The notes under the pieces were generated by a model. That model saw only the letters and a list, made by a program, of their open reading frames with translations. It was not told the DNA's origin and made no database searches. A program made the translations under genes and the position numbers. Below, piece by piece: positions 42,003-51,233 of a DNA stretch of 64,000 nt; the first letter of the stretch is position 1; each line of letters starts with the position of its first letter. The DNA is from Rhizobium sp. CCGE 510 (GTDB taxonomy: Bacteria; Pseudomonadota; Alphaproteobacteria; Rhizobiales; Rhizobiaceae). Where the stretch lies: NCBI RefSeq assembly GCF_000292525.1, contig NZ_AEYF01000022.1, positions 1 through 64,000 of the forward strand, in the 5' to 3' direction.

Positions 42003-43793
42003 ATGAGCACGGATAATCAGGCGGCAGGCAATCGGATGACGGGAGCGGAGATCGTTCTCAAAGCGCTGAAGGACAACGGCGTCGAACATATCTTCGGCTA
42101 TCCCGGCGGCGCGGTTCTGCCGATCTATGACGAGATATTCCAGCAGGAAGACGTCAAGCACATCCTCGTCCGCCACGAGCAGGGGGCCGGTCATGCGGCC
42201 GAAGGTTACGCCCGCTCTACCGGCAAGGTCGGCGTCATGCTGGTGACCTCGGGCCCGGGCGCTACCAATGCGGTCACGCCGCTGCAGGACGCGCTGATGG
42301 ATTCGATCCCGCTCGTCTGCCTGACCGGTCAGGTCCCGACGCCGCTGATCGGCTCCGACGCCTTCCAGGAATGCGATACGGTCGGCATCACCCGGCCCTG
42401 CACCAAGCACAATTGGCTGGTCAAGGACGTCAACCAGCTCGCTGCCGTCATTCACGAAGCTTTCCGCATCGCCCAGTCCGGCCGTCCGGGCCCTGTCGTC
42501 GTCGATATTCCGAAGGACGTGCAGTTTGCGACCGGCACCTACACGCCGCCCGCCGATTACGCGATCCAGAAGAGCTACCAGCCGAAGATCCAAGGCGACC
42601 TTAACCAGATCCATGCGGCGATCGAGCTCATGGCGAATGCGCGCCGTCCGGTCATCTATTCCGGCGGCGGCGTCGTCAATTCCGGACCCGAGGCTTCCAA
42701 GCTGCTGCGCGAGCTGGTCGAGCTCACCGATTTCCCGATCACCTCGACGCTGATGGGCCTCGGTGCCTATCCTGCTTCGGGCAAGAACTGGTTGAAGATG
42801 CTCGGCATGCACGGCTCCTATGAAGCCAATTTGGCGATGCATGACTGCGACGTCATGGTTTGCATCGGCGCCCGTTTCGACGACCGCATCACCGGCCGTC
42901 TCAACGCCTTTTCGCCGAACTCGAAGAAGATCCATATCGATATCGATCCGTCTTCGATCAACAAGAACGTCCGTGTCGATATCGGCATCCGCGGTGATGT
43001 CGGTCACGTCCTCGAAGACATGGTCCGCCTGTGGCGGGCGCTGCCGAAGAAGCCGGAAAAGGGCCGCCTTGAGGACTGGTGGGCCGATATCGCTCGCTGG
43101 CGGGCGCGTAACTCCTTCGCCTACACAAGGAGCAACGACGTTATCATGCCGCAATATGCGCTGGAGCGGCTCTACGCGCATACCAGGGACCGCGACACCT
43201 ACATCACGACCGAGGTTGGTCAGCACCAGATGTGGGCGGCGCAGTTCTTCGGCTTCGAGCAGCCGAACCGCTGGATGACCTCAGGCGGCCTAGGCACGAT
43301 GGGATATGGCCTGCCGGCAGCGCTCGGCGTGCAGATCGCCCATCCTGACAGCCTCGTCATCGACATTGCCGGCGATGCCTCGATCCAGATGTGCATCCAG
43401 GAAATGTCGGCGGCGATCCAGCACGATGCGCCGATCAAGATCTTCATTATGAACAACCAGTATATGGGCATGGTGCGCCAGTGGCAGCAACTGCTGCACG
43501 GCAATCGGCTGTCGAATTCCTATACCGAGGCGATGCCCGATTTCGTCAAGCTGGCGGAAGCCTATGGCGCCGTCGGCCTGCGTTGCGAAAAGCCGGAGCA
43601 CCTCGACGACAATATTCTGGAGATGATCGAGGTCAGAAAGCCGGTCATCTTCGATTGCCGCGTTGCCAATCTCGCCAACTGCTTCCCGATGATCCCCTCG
43701 GGTAAGGCGCACAACGAAATGCTGTTGCCGGACGAAGCCACTGATGAGGCGGTCGCCAACGCGATCGATGCCAAAGGCCGCGCGCTCGTCTGA
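42003..43793 (+). CDS. ilvI: Acetolactate synthase large subunit
   Basis: The 596-residue thiamine-diphosphate enzyme makes acetolactate or acetohydroxybutyrate, the first shared step of Val, Leu and Ile synthesis. It shows the N-terminal GGAVLPIYDE with the catalytic Glu in VRHEQGAGHAAEGYAR. The FAD/central domain follows, then the C-terminal ThDP motif GDASIQMCIQEMSAAIQ ... NNQYMGMVRQWQQ. The frame extends upstream into the terminator, so the ATG at 42003 is the sensible start. It is under the attenuator and followed by ilvH. Confidence 0.96.
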   Translation: MSTDNQAAGNRMTGAEIVLKALKDNGVEHIFGYPGGAVLPIYDEIFQQEDVKHILVRHEQGAGHAAEGYARSTGKVGVMLVTSGPGATNAVTPLQDALMDSIPLVCLTGQVPTPLIGSDAFQECDTVGITRPCTKHNWLVKDVNQLAAVIHEAFRIAQSGRPGPVVVDIPKDVQFATGTYTPPADYAIQKSYQPKIQGDLNQIHAAIELMANARRPVIYSGGGVVNSGPEASKLLRELVELTDFPITSTLMGLGAYPASGKNWLKMLGMHGSYEANLAMHDCDVMVCIGARFDDRITGRLNAFSPNSKKIHIDIDPSSINKNVRVDIGIRGDVGHVLEDMVRLWRALPKKPEKGRLEDWWADIARWRARNSFAYTRSNDVIMPQYALERLYAHTRDRDTYITTEVGQHQMWAAQFFGFEQPNRWMTSGGLGTMGYGLPAALGVQIAHPDSLVIDIAGDASIQMCIQEMSAAIQHDAPIKIFIMNNQYMGMVRQWQQLLHGNRLSNSYTEAMPDFVKLAEAYGAVGLRCEKPEHLDDNILEMIEVRKPVIFDCRVANLANCFPMIPSGKAHNEMLLPDEATDEAVANAIDAKGRALV

Positions 43794-43819
43794 GAACAAA
43801 ATAGAGGAAATCTAGGACC

Positions 43820-44392
43820 ATGAATGCACATCTACAGCCCACGGGCTCTGCCTATTTCATCTCACCGGAAACGGCGGCAATCGAAAGCCACACGCTTTCC
43901 ATTCTCGTCGACAACGAGCCGGGCGTTCTTGCCCGGGTCATCGGCCTGTTTTCCGGCCGTGGCTACAATATCGAGAGCCTGACGGTCTCCGAGACCGAAC
44001 ATCAGGCGCATCTGTCCCGCATCACCATCGTCACGCGCGGCACGCCGCAGGTGCTGGAGCAGATCAAGGCGCAGCTCGAGCGCATCGTGCCGGTGCACCG
44101 CGTCGTCGACCTGACGGTGCGCGCCCGCGAACTCGGCCAGGATCGGCCGATCGAGCGCGAAGTGGCGCTGGTCAAGGTGATCGGCGAGGGCGAAATGCGC
44201 GCCGAGACACTGCGCCTTGCCGATGCTTTCCATGCCAAGGTGGTGGATGCGGCGGTCGGTCACTTTATTCTCGAGATAACCGGCAAGTCATCGAAGATCG
44301 ATCAGTTCGTGGCGATCATGAAGCCGCTTGGCCTCATCGAGGTCTGCCGCACCGGCATCGCCGCGATGAACCGCGGTGCGCAGGGCATGTAA
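43820..44392 (+). CDS. ilvH: Acetolactate synthase small regulatory subunit
   Basis: The 190-residue protein has an N-terminal ACT domain (SHTLSILVDNEPGVLARVIGLFSGRGYNIESLTV) that binds valine for feedback inhibition. A C-terminal domain stimulates the large subunit. It lies 26 bases after ilvI in the same operon and is followed by a strong terminator. Confidence 0.96.
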   Translation: MNAHLQPTGSAYFISPETAAIESHTLSILVDNEPGVLARVIGLFSGRGYNIESLTVSETEHQAHLSRITIVTRGTPQVLEQIKAQLERIVPVHRVVDLTVRARELGQDRPIEREVALVKVIGEGEMRAETLRLADAFHAKVVDAAVGHFILEITGKSSKIDQFVAIMKPLGLIEVCRTGIAAMNRGAQGM

Positions 44393-44436
44393 AGATTACA
44401 GCCCGGGCATGTAAGCCCATCGCTGTAGTGATTGGG

Positions 44437-44476
44437 AAAGCCGCTGGAGATCAAAGCATCTCCAGCGGCTTTTTCT
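44437..44476. terminator. Strong terminator after ilvIH, shared with the convergent gene
   Basis: A 15-bp perfect stem AAAGCCGCTGGAGAT / ATCTCCAGCGGCTTT with a six-base loop is followed by TTCTTT. The right arm overlaps the last codons and stop of the convergent aldo/keto reductase gene, so that gene's C-terminal coding sequence doubles as terminator. Confidence 0.9.
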
Positions 44477-45299
44477 TTGTGGGCGGCGGGAAGGCGGCGT
44501 CGAGGGCATCCCAGTCGCCTTCGGTGATCTCGAGCGAAACGCAGTCGCGATTCTCGGCCGCGCGTTCGGCATTCGAGGTTTTCGGGATGACGATGACGCC
44601 GTCGCGTTCCAGCAGAAAGGCCAGCGCCAGCTGGGCGGGCGTTGCCTGATAGGCCTTGGCGATGCGGATCAGCTCGGGATGGTGCAGGATATGTCCCTGC
44701 TCGATCGGCGAATAGGCCATGACGTGAATCTTGCGGCTTTGGCACCAGGGCAGCAGGTCGAATTCGACGCCGCGGCGGGAGAGATTATAGAGAACCTGGT
44801 TGGCGGCGACATTGGCGCCGTCGGGCACGCCGAGCAGTTCCTCCATGTCGTCGGTGTCGAAGTTGGAGACGCCCCAGGCGCGGATCTTGCCGGATGCCTT
44901 CAGTATTTCGAAGGCCGCGACGGTCTCGGCAAGCGGATGGCTGCCGCGCCAGTGCAGGAGATAGAGATCGATGCGGTCGGTGCGGAGCCGTTCGAGACTG
45001 CGCTCGCAGGCCTCGACCGTGCCTTTCAGACTGGCATTCCAGGGATAGACCTTGCTGACGATGAAGACCTCGTCACGCCGTCCGCTGATTGCCTGGCCGA
45101 CGATCTCTTCGGCGCCGCCATCGCCGTACATTTCGGCGGTGTCGATCAGCGTCATGCCGAGATCGATGCCGGACCTAAGGCTGTCAACCTCGGCCTTGGC
45201 ATGCCCGGCATCCTCGCCCATGGCCCAGCTTCCCTGGCCAAGCGCCGGCACTTGTGCGCCATTCGGGAATGTAATGGATGGGATCGGATCGTCCTGCAT
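44451..45299 (-). CDS. Aldo/keto reductase (DkgA-like)
   Basis: The 282-residue protein shows the catalytic tetrad Asp53, Tyr58 (DTAEMYGDG), Lys83 (VSKVYPWN) and the His of LYLLHWRG. The later [14 protein letters not shown] and [13 protein letters not shown] blocks bind NADPH. It probably reduces small carbonyl compounds. I used the ATG at 45299, which has GGAAG upstream, instead of an in-frame start 14 codons earlier. Its 3' end lies inside the ilvH terminator. Confidence 0.9.
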   Translation of the reverse strand: MQDDPIPSITFPNGAQVPALGQGSWAMGEDAGHAKAEVDSLRSGIDLGMTLIDTAEMYGDGGAEEIVGQAISGRRDEVFIVSKVYPWNASLKGTVEACERSLERLRTDRIDLYLLHWRGSHPLAETVAAFEILKASGKIRAWGVSNFDTDDMEELLGVPDGANVAANQVLYNLSRRGVEFDLLPWCQSRKIHVMAYSPIEQGHILHHPELIRIAKAYQATPAQLALAFLLERDGVIVIPKTSNAERAAENRDCVSLEITEGDWDALDAAFPPPTKKKPLEML

Positions 45300-45450
45300 G
45301 GGTTTTCTTCCGTTCGGCAAGAGATTGGGCCGTATCGCCATCTTTCAAGTAATCCTGTCACCATGACAATGATGCAATGGCATGGGTGGTTTTGGACAGT
45401 TATGCTGACCTAAATGATCAGGCTGGTAACAGGCCGGTTTGGGAGGTCTC

Positions 45451-46044
45451 ATGCCGCTGGACACATTTCTGGCTCTCGTTGTCTTCGCCTTCACGACGTC
45501 GATCACTCCGGGACCAAACAATATGATGCTTTTTGCATCGGGCGTGAATTTCGGCTTCCGCAGGACGATACCGCATATGTTCGGCATCGGTGTCGGTTTC
45601 TTCTCGCTGCTCATCGGCGTCGGCCTCGGGCTGGGCGCGGTGCTGCATACGGTGCCGGCCGTCTATACGGCGCTGAAATTTGCCGGCGGCGCCTATCTCG
45701 TCTGGATTGCCTGGAAAATCGCCTCTTCGCGGTCACTCGCCGAAGGCAGGAGCGGCGTCGAGCCGATGTCCTTCTTTTCGGCTGCCGCCTTTCAGTGGGT
45801 CAATCCGAAAGCCTGGGTGATGGCGGTCACCGCGATGGCGACCTATACCAATCCGGAGCTTTATCTGGTCAGCGTGCTTCTCGTCGGCCTCGCCTTTGCG
45901 GCGGTCAATGTCCCGAGCGTTTCGACATGGGCAGGCTTCGGCTCGGCGCTCAGGGAATGGCTTTCCGATCCGGTGCGGCTGAAATGGTTCAATATCAGCA
46001 TGGCGGTGCTGTTGGTGGCGAGCCTCTGGCCGATGCTAAAATAG
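45451..46044 (+). CDS. LysE family amino-acid exporter
   Basis: The 197-residue membrane protein with six predicted helices matches the RhtB/LysE family: FTTSITPGPNNMMLFASGVNFGFRRTIPHM at the N-terminus and FQWVNPKAWVMAVTAMATY in the middle. It should export amino acids or related small molecules. The ATG at 45451 has GGGAGGT upstream. The last nine bases overlap the convergent DUF2269 gene. Confidence 0.9.
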   Translation: MPLDTFLALVVFAFTTSITPGPNNMMLFASGVNFGFRRTIPHMFGIGVGFFSLLIGVGLGLGAVLHTVPAVYTALKFAGGAYLVWIAWKIASSRSLAEGRSGVEPMSFFSAAAFQWVNPKAWVMAVTAMATYTNPELYLVSVLLVGLAFAAVNVPSVSTWAGFGSALREWLSDPVRLKWFNISMAVLLVASLWPMLK

Positions 46045-46512
46045 AGCGATTGCCGGCTTCGTCAGCATCAGCCAGAGAATGCCGACGACGGCTGAGAAGG
46101 CCGGAAAACCGCAGGCGAACCAGATGCGGTAGAGGCGGAAATAAGCCGGCGGCAGGGCGCTTCCCGACGCCGCGGCGATACGAGCGAGATCGCGCAACCG
46201 GATCTGGATCCAAACGACCGGCAGCCAAAACAGGCCGGTGACGATGTAAAGCAGCAGCGAAAGCGCAATCCAGCCCTCCGACAGCTCCCAGCCGATCGAG
46301 CGGGCCAGCAGAGTGCCGGTCACCGGCTGGAGAATGGCGGCGGTGGCGGTAAAGACGGTGTCGGCGACGACGACGGTGGCGGCGACATGAGCGACCAGTC
46401 GAGGATCTCGTGTCCGGTGTGCCATCACCATGAAGAAGGCGATGCCGGCGCCAGTGCCGAAGAGCACGGTCGCGCCGAGGACATGGGCAAGCAACAGCCA
46501 TTGCTCGAGCAT
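46036..46512 (-). CDS. DUF2269 family membrane protein
   Basis: The 158-residue protein has four hydrophobic helices, starting WLLLAHVLGATVLFGTGAGIAFFMVMAHRT, the DUF2269 signature. Function is unknown. Its ATG overlaps the stop codon of the preceding SDR-DoxX gene, so the two are translationally coupled and probably act together at the inner membrane. Confidence 0.85.
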   Translation of the reverse strand: MLEQWLLLAHVLGATVLFGTGAGIAFFMVMAHRTRDPRLVAHVAATVVVADTVFTATAAILQPVTGTLLARSIGWELSEGWIALSLLLYIVTGLFWLPVVWIQIRLRDLARIAAASGSALPPAYFRLYRIWFACGFPAFSAVVGILWLMLTKPAIALF

Positions 46513-47786
46513 CAGCGTTCATCCAGGGTGGCGAGCGCTGTCAGCGTCAGCAGGATCGACGGCAGCACCTTGACGAGCGGCCCGAGCGGATCGAGCCAGA
46601 GTGCCGGTTCGAGGAGGCTGGCGCCAATGAGATAGGCGAGCGACGCGGCCAGCATGCCGAGAAGAGCGCGTTTGGCCAGCGGACGGAGAAGGACGGCGGC
46701 GCCGAGCGCGATGTCGATCAGGCAGGTGGCCAGTGTCAGCATCGTTGCGGCTGCCTCCGGCATAAATGGCAGGAAATGGGCGGATGTTTTCTCGATCGCA
46801 AGCAGCGGGATCAAGCCGGAGAGCAGCCAGAAGGCGGAGAGGCCTGATATGACGAGCGGCTTCAGGAGATAGAGCCGGGCAAACCAGAGGTCCTGCACGC
46901 CGGAGGGATTGGCCGAAAGGGTTGCCGCAGCGGATGTCGCGACGATGCTGCTCTCTCCTTTCGCGCTTCGTATGCCTTCCGACATGACAGTCATCGCCGT
47001 CGAGCGTAGCGGCGAACGCCAGCCGAGATGACCGGCCATATCGGCGAGCCACGTCACGGGCCTTGCAAGCCACGTGGCAAGGGAAAAGACGCGGGCGGGC
47101 GGCAGGCCCAGCCATTGCCGGTGAAGACTGACGAGATCGGCGAGTGTCAGGATCTCGTCGGCGGCGAGATCGATATCACCCCGGAGGCCGCCTGCGACCG
47201 CCCGTGATACGGCTTCCGCCACGTCGTCCACCGACACCGTTTCGATCGGGCTTTCGGCATGGACGAGCGGCAGCGCCAGGGGGAGGGCGGCAAGCGCCCT
47301 GAGCAGCGACGAACCGCCATGGGCATTGCGGCCGAGAACGAGGGCAGGGCGCAGGATGAGGCAAGGCAGGCCGCTTGCCGCCAGCGCCTCGTCGGCCCGG
47401 CGCTTGCTGGCGAGGAAGGGCAGCGCTCTCGCCGCCCCCGCCGTTCTTGCCGATATCTGCACGATCAGAGGACGGGACCCGCGTTTGGCGGCGAGATAGA
47501 GCGCCAGCATTGCCTCGGCTTGCGTAGCGGCCACATCGTCCGCCGGCCCGTCCTGGAGCGCGCCGGCGCAATTGACGACGACTTGCTGGTCTGTGAGGAT
47601 CTCGTCCCAGTCGTCCGCTTTCGTCATACGGGAGAGGTCGGCACAACGCCAGTCGATCGCCGGCTGTTTCAGGCGGGCACGCATGGGGTTGCGGCCGAGC
47701 CCGGTCACGGCATGCCCATCGGCGACGAGCCGGGCTGCGACGACGGAGCCTATGAAGCCGGTTGCACCGAGAATCAGAATGTTCAT
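46512..47786 (-). CDS. NAD(P)-binding SDR/epimerase fused to a DoxX-like membrane domain
   Basis: The 424-residue fusion starts with an atypical SDR domain (Rossmann motif GATGFIG at residues 7-13, about residues 1-290). It ends in a four-helix DoxX-like membrane domain (LLKPLVISGLSAFWLLSGLIPLL onward). The first half resembles NDUFA9-like SDRs that bind but may not turn over NADPH. The arrangement with DUF2269 recurs in proteobacteria; a role in membrane redox balance is plausible but unproven. Confidence 0.85.
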   Translation of the reverse strand: MNILILGATGFIGSVVAARLVADGHAVTGLGRNPMRARLKQPAIDWRCADLSRMTKADDWDEILTDQQVVVNCAGALQDGPADDVAATQAEAMLALYLAAKRGSRPLIVQISARTAGAARALPFLASKRRADEALAASGLPCLILRPALVLGRNAHGGSSLLRALAALPLALPLVHAESPIETVSVDDVAEAVSRAVAGGLRGDIDLAADEILTLADLVSLHRQWLGLPPARVFSLATWLARPVTWLADMAGHLGWRSPLRSTAMTVMSEGIRSAKGESSIVATSAAATLSANPSGVQDLWFARLYLLKPLVISGLSAFWLLSGLIPLLAIEKTSAHFLPFMPEAAATMLTLATCLIDIALGAAVLLRPLAKRALLGMLAASLAYLIGASLLEPALWLDPLGPLVKVLPSILLTLTALATLDER

Positions 47787-47903
47787 GGCGGGAGATTAGC
47801 GGAAAAGTTTGAGTGGGATAGAAGGGCTTGGCGGGCTCGTGGGGTGTGATAGAAAGAAGGGAGACGGCTTGATGTTTTGGATTGGGCGAGACGTTGCTGC
47901 GAT

Positions 47904-48066
47904 TCCCCTTCTCCCCAGCGGGGAGAAGATGCCGGCAGGCAGATGAGGGGGTGAGCGACAAGGTCGCGAATGCACGTAGCGCAAGCGAAGGGCAACATGA
48001 AGGGCATGCCGTGCGGCCCCCTCATCCGACCCTTCGGGCCACCTTCTCCCCGCTGGGGGAGAAGAG
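47904..48066. repeat. RIME-type intergenic mosaic element
   Basis: Two near-identical palindromes, CTTCTCCCC-AGC-GGGGAGAAG (47908-47928) and CTTCTCCCC-GCTG-GGGGAGAAG (48043-48064), bracket an inner pair GATGAGGGGG (47942-47951) / CCCCCTCATC (48017-48026). This is the form of the Rhizobium-specific intergenic mosaic element (RIME). It fills the region upstream of the nitrile hydratase operon. Confidence 0.85.
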
Positions 48067-48120
48067 GGAGCAAGCCGCCCACCTTGCCATCCTTAGACCG
48101 CCGTTTTGGAGGAGATAACC

Positions 48121-48792
48121 TTGCACGACGATCACGACCATCATCACAATCATGACCACGGCGACCATCACCACGACAACCACTACTCCGATATGCAGGC
48201 CCGCGTGAAAGCGCTGGAAACGCTGCTGACCGAGAAGGGTCTGATCGACCCCGCAGCAATCGATGCGATTGTCGAGACCTATGAGACCAAGGTGGGGCCG
48301 AGGAACGGTGCGCATGTCGTCGCCAAGGCCTGGAGCGATGCCGATTTCGCCGATTGGCTGAAGCGTGATGCGACGGCGGCGATCGCCAGTCTCGGTTATA
48401 CCGGCCGGCAGGGCGAGCATATGCGCGCCGTCTTCAACACGGCCGAGACCCATAACCTCATCGTCTGCACGCTCTGCTCCTGTTATCCCTGGTCGGTGCT
48501 CGGGTTACCGCCGGTGTGGTACAAGGCGCCGGCCTATCGCTCGCGCGCGGTGATCGATCCGCGCGGTGTGCTTGCCGAATTCGGGCTGACGCTGCCGAAG
48601 GACAAGACGATCCGCGTCTGGGATTCGACGGCGGAGCTGCGCTATCTCGTCATTCCCGAACGGCCGGACGGCACGGACGGAATGGATGAGGCAGCACTTG
48701 CCGGCTTTGTCAGCCGTGATGCGATGATCGGCACGGCGGTTGCAGGCAGCTCGAAGATTTCAGCTGCCGGCAGCTCGGAGGCGCTCGCATGA
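48121..48792 (+). CDS. nthA: Nitrile hydratase alpha subunit, cobalt type
   Basis: The 223-residue subunit binds the non-corrin metal through Cys116-Thr-Leu-Cys119-Ser-Cys121. Thr after the first Cys is the mark of cobalt enzymes (iron enzymes have Ser). [19 protein letters not shown] is the usual following block. It hydrates nitriles to amides with the beta subunit. The TTG start has GGAGGAG six bases upstream. Residues 2-21 are a histidine-rich tail (11 His in 21 residues), which is not part of the catalytic fold and could bind metal. Confidence 0.93.
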   Translation: MHDDHDHHHNHDHGDHHHDNHYSDMQARVKALETLLTEKGLIDPAAIDAIVETYETKVGPRNGAHVVAKAWSDADFADWLKRDATAAIASLGYTGRQGEHMRAVFNTAETHNLIVCTLCSCYPWSVLGLPPVWYKAPAYRSRAVIDPRGVLAEFGLTLPKDKTIRVWDSTAELRYLVIPERPDGTDGMDEAALAGFVSRDAMIGTAVAGSSKISAAGSSEALA

Positions 48793-49448
48793 ACGGACCG
48801 CACGATCTCGGTGGGCAGATGGGTTTTGGGCCTGTCGCGCCTGAGAAAGACGAACCCTGTTTTCACGCCGAATGGGAAAAGCGGGCGCTCGGCGTCACGC
48901 TTTCCTGCGGCGCTTTCGGCGCATGGACGATCGATGAAAGCCGGCATGCACGCGAAAATATTCCCCCGGCCGATTATCTCGCCGCCAGCTATTACGAGAT
49001 CTGGATCCGCGGCGTCGAGACCCTGCTCGAACGGCACGGCTTTGTAATGCGCGAGGAGTTGCTCTCCGGGCGAAAGCTGCAGGGCGGCGCGGTGCCGAAG
49101 CGGGTGCTGAAGGCGGAGATGGTGCCCGCGGCGCTGGCCAAGGGCGGGCCTTGCGATCGTCCGCTCGGAACCGCGCCGCTCTTTGCTGCCGGCGAGACGG
49201 TGAGGACGAAGAGTTTCAATCCGGCGACGCATACGCGGCTGCCGCGTTACGCGCGCGCCAAGATGGGCGTCGTCGAGGCGGTGCAAGAGGCTTTCGTCTT
49301 CCCCGACGATAATGCACACGGCCGAGGCGAAAATCCGCAATGGCTCTACACCGTCGTCTTCGACGGCCGCGAGATCTGGGGCGAGGGGGCGGATCCATCT
49401 CTGACGGTCTCCATCGATGCGTGGGAGAGCTATCTTGAGCGTTTGTGA
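48789..49448 (+). CDS. nthB: Nitrile hydratase beta subunit
   Basis: The 219-residue protein opens with [15 protein letters not shown], the family signature, and ends with the SH3-like barrel [28 protein letters not shown]. Its start overlaps the alpha stop by four bases (ATGA). With NthA it forms the active heterotetramer in the cytoplasm. Confidence 0.94.
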   Translation: MNGPHDLGGQMGFGPVAPEKDEPCFHAEWEKRALGVTLSCGAFGAWTIDESRHARENIPPADYLAASYYEIWIRGVETLLERHGFVMREELLSGRKLQGGAVPKRVLKAEMVPAALAKGGPCDRPLGTAPLFAAGETVRTKSFNPATHTRLPRYARAKMGVVEAVQEAFVFPDDNAHGRGENPQWLYTVVFDGREIWGEGADPSLTVSIDAWESYLERL

Positions 49449-49806
49449 GATGCCGTCTCAACTGGCGCAATCGCCAGGTTTGCCGAGGTCGCCGGAGGGG
49501 CATCCGGTCTTTCCCGAGCCTTGGGCGGCAGAAGCTTTCGCCATGACCGTGCATCTGCATGAGAAGGAGTTATTCGCCTGGGGCGAATGGGCTGAAGCCC
49601 TCTCCAAGGAGTTGCATAAGCCCGGCCGTGCCGAAGATGGCAGCGATTATTTCGACTGCTGGGTGGTGGCCCTTTCCGAGCTGCTGGTCAGCCGCGATAT
49701 AGCGGATGCATCGGTCATCCTCGACCTGCAGCAGAGCTGGCAGCGGGCCGCCGAGGCGACGCCGCACGGGCAGCCGATCGAACTTACCAACGATCCGCTG
49801 CGCTGA
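49435..49806 (+). CDS. Nitrile hydratase activator / accessory protein (P14K type)
   Basis: The 123-residue protein matches the small nitrile hydratase accessory family (FPEPWAAEAFAMTVHLHEKELFAWGEWAEALSKEL and YFDCWVVALSELLV). In cobalt enzymes this protein swaps subunits to load cobalt and promote cysteine oxidation. The TTG at 49435, inside nthB and with GGGAGAG upstream, gives the usual short N-terminus; an ATG at 49450 would cut it by five residues. Being last in the operon is typical. No amidase or aldoxime dehydratase gene is nearby. Confidence 0.88.
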   Translation: MSVCEMPSQLAQSPGLPRSPEGHPVFPEPWAAEAFAMTVHLHEKELFAWGEWAEALSKELHKPGRAEDGSDYFDCWVVALSELLVSRDIADASVILDLQQSWQRAAEATPHGQPIELTNDPLR

Positions 49807-49810
49807 TCTG

Positions 49811-49908
49811 TAGAGCGGTTCAACGGAAGCGCAGAACCGCTCTAGTCTTTTGTTTTTACGCAATTCCGGAAGGAAAACCGCTTCGCACTTTTCCTGGAGT
49901 TGCTCTAG
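49811..49908. repeat. Rhizobial mosaic intergenic repeat, copy D
   Basis: It starts with AGAGCGGTTC...GAACCGCTCT (inverted arms). TTTTGTTTTTACGCAATTCC and ACCGCTTCGCACTTTTCCTG follow, and it ends in TTGCTCTAG. It aligns with copy B and the reverse of copy A. It lies between the convergent nitrile hydratase and anti-sigma genes and may serve as a terminator for both. Confidence 0.7.
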
Positions 49909-50687
49909 GACGGAAACTGCCGGTAGCATTCCTCGGCAACATCACGCAGCGTCTGCCTGGAGATTTCGCCGGTGACGGCATAACCGAGTTCGCCGTCGAT
50001 CCAGTAGAAGGTCTCGAGATTACCCGATGAGGCGAAGCGGAAGCTCGTCGTGCGGTTTTCGGTGTTGCGGCCGACCAAGACGGTCAGGCGCTCGCCGGCC
50101 TGGTTCTCGTACATGAACATGGCGCCCGGCCTGCCGTCGACCGGCAGCAGGCGGCCGCCGACCAGCTTGAAACCGAGCGGCTGCAGATTGGGGATCTTCA
50201 GATTCTGGATGGCTAGGCGCTTGCCCAGCCAGGTGGCGAGATGGGCCTCCTCGTCGGCGAAGACCTCGACCGGATGGCGAACCTCGGCGGCGTAGACCGT
50301 GAACGCGGTCTCAGCCTGCTTCGGCAGAGTTTCGGAGCCGGCAAGCTGCAGCTCCGGCTTTTGCAGAAGGGCCGGGCCATAATGGCCGCTGACGGCGCCG
50401 AGCGCGAAGACGACGAGGGCCGCCGCAGCGACCGTCCAGCGTTTAGGCATGGACGAGGCTGTGCGCGGCGGCGTGATGAGCAGGGCGTCCGTGTCCTTCG
50501 CCTTCTCATATCCTGAAAACAGCGACCGGATGCCGCTATTCTGCGCCTGCCATTCGGTGACCATTGCTGCCTCGTCGGGATTATCGGCGAGATAAGCCTC
50601 GATGCGGGCGCGCGCCGTTTGCGGCAGCTGGCCGTCAGCATAGGCGTGGAGATCGGCTTCGGTGACGATCGGGTTGGTCTCGTTCAT
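49905..50687 (-). CDS. Membrane anti-sigma factor
   Basis: The 260-residue protein has an N-terminal anti-sigma domain (TEADLHAYADGQLPQTARARIEAYLADNPDEA), one membrane helix near 83-105 (RWTVAAAALVVFALGAVSGHY) and a periplasmic sensor domain. It lacks the zinc-binding HxxxCxxC motif. Its start overlaps the stop of the ECF sigma gene (ATGA), so it should sequester that sigma factor at the membrane. The signal is unknown. Confidence 0.88.
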   Translation of the reverse strand: MNETNPIVTEADLHAYADGQLPQTARARIEAYLADNPDEAAMVTEWQAQNSGIRSLFSGYEKAKDTDALLITPPRTASSMPKRWTVAAAALVVFALGAVSGHYGPALLQKPELQLAGSETLPKQAETAFTVYAAEVRHPVEVFADEEAHLATWLGKRLAIQNLKIPNLQPLGFKLVGGRLLPVDGRPGAMFMYENQAGERLTVLVGRNTENRTTSFRFASSGNLETFYWIDGELGYAVTGEISRQTLRDVAEECYRQFPS

Positions 50688-51199
50688 TTCGGTCTCCGAA
50701 GCGTAATGATGTTATCGGCTTTCAGCCGCTCGGTAACGCGCTGGCGGGCGCGCGACAGCCGGGACATGACGGTGCCGATGGGGATGTCGAGGGCTGCGGC
50801 AACCTCGCTATACGTGTATCCCTCGATGACCACGAGCATCAGCACGGCGCGATGCTCCTCCGAAAGGCTGTTTAACGCATTGTCGAGCCGGGCGCGCTCC
50901 AGCGGATCGGCCGGCGGTTCTGGGGTGGCGATGTCGCCTGCGGCGTCGAGCTCGACGAGGCCGTCGCGCGCCTTGCCGCGCCGGCCGTTGCGATAGAGAT
51001 TGGTCATGATGGTCAGGACCCAGCCGCGCAGGTTGAGACCACGCCATTGGCCGCGGCGCGTGAGAACCTTCTCGACACAATCCTGGAGCAGATCCTCGCC
51101 ATCGGCATCCGACCGCGCCAGGCTGCGCGAATAGCGCCTGAGCGAGGGCATGAGGGCCAGGATCTGGCCCTCGAAACTTTCGGGTGCGGGTGTTTTCAC
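50684..51199 (-). CDS. ECF-family RNA polymerase sigma factor
   Basis: The 171-residue protein has region 2 (LMPSLRRYSRSLARSDADGEDLLQDCVEKVL, GWVLTIMTNLYRN) and region 4 (LNSLSEEHRAVLMLVVIEGYTYSEVAAALDIPIGTVMSRLSRARQ) and no sigma 3 domain. I chose the GTG at 51199, because the longer frame would run into the upstream gene. It lies between a secreted-repeat protein gene and its own anti-sigma gene, in one operon, and probably drives its own transcription. Confidence 0.9.
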   Translation of the reverse strand: MKTPAPESFEGQILALMPSLRRYSRSLARSDADGEDLLQDCVEKVLTRRGQWRGLNLRGWVLTIMTNLYRNGRRGKARDGLVELDAAGDIATPEPPADPLERARLDNALNSLSEEHRAVLMLVVIEGYTYSEVAAALDIPIGTVMSRLSRARQRVTERLKADNIITLRRPK

Positions 51200-51233
51200 G
51201 CCGGCAGCTTTCTTGCGATCAGGGTCTGGGCGA

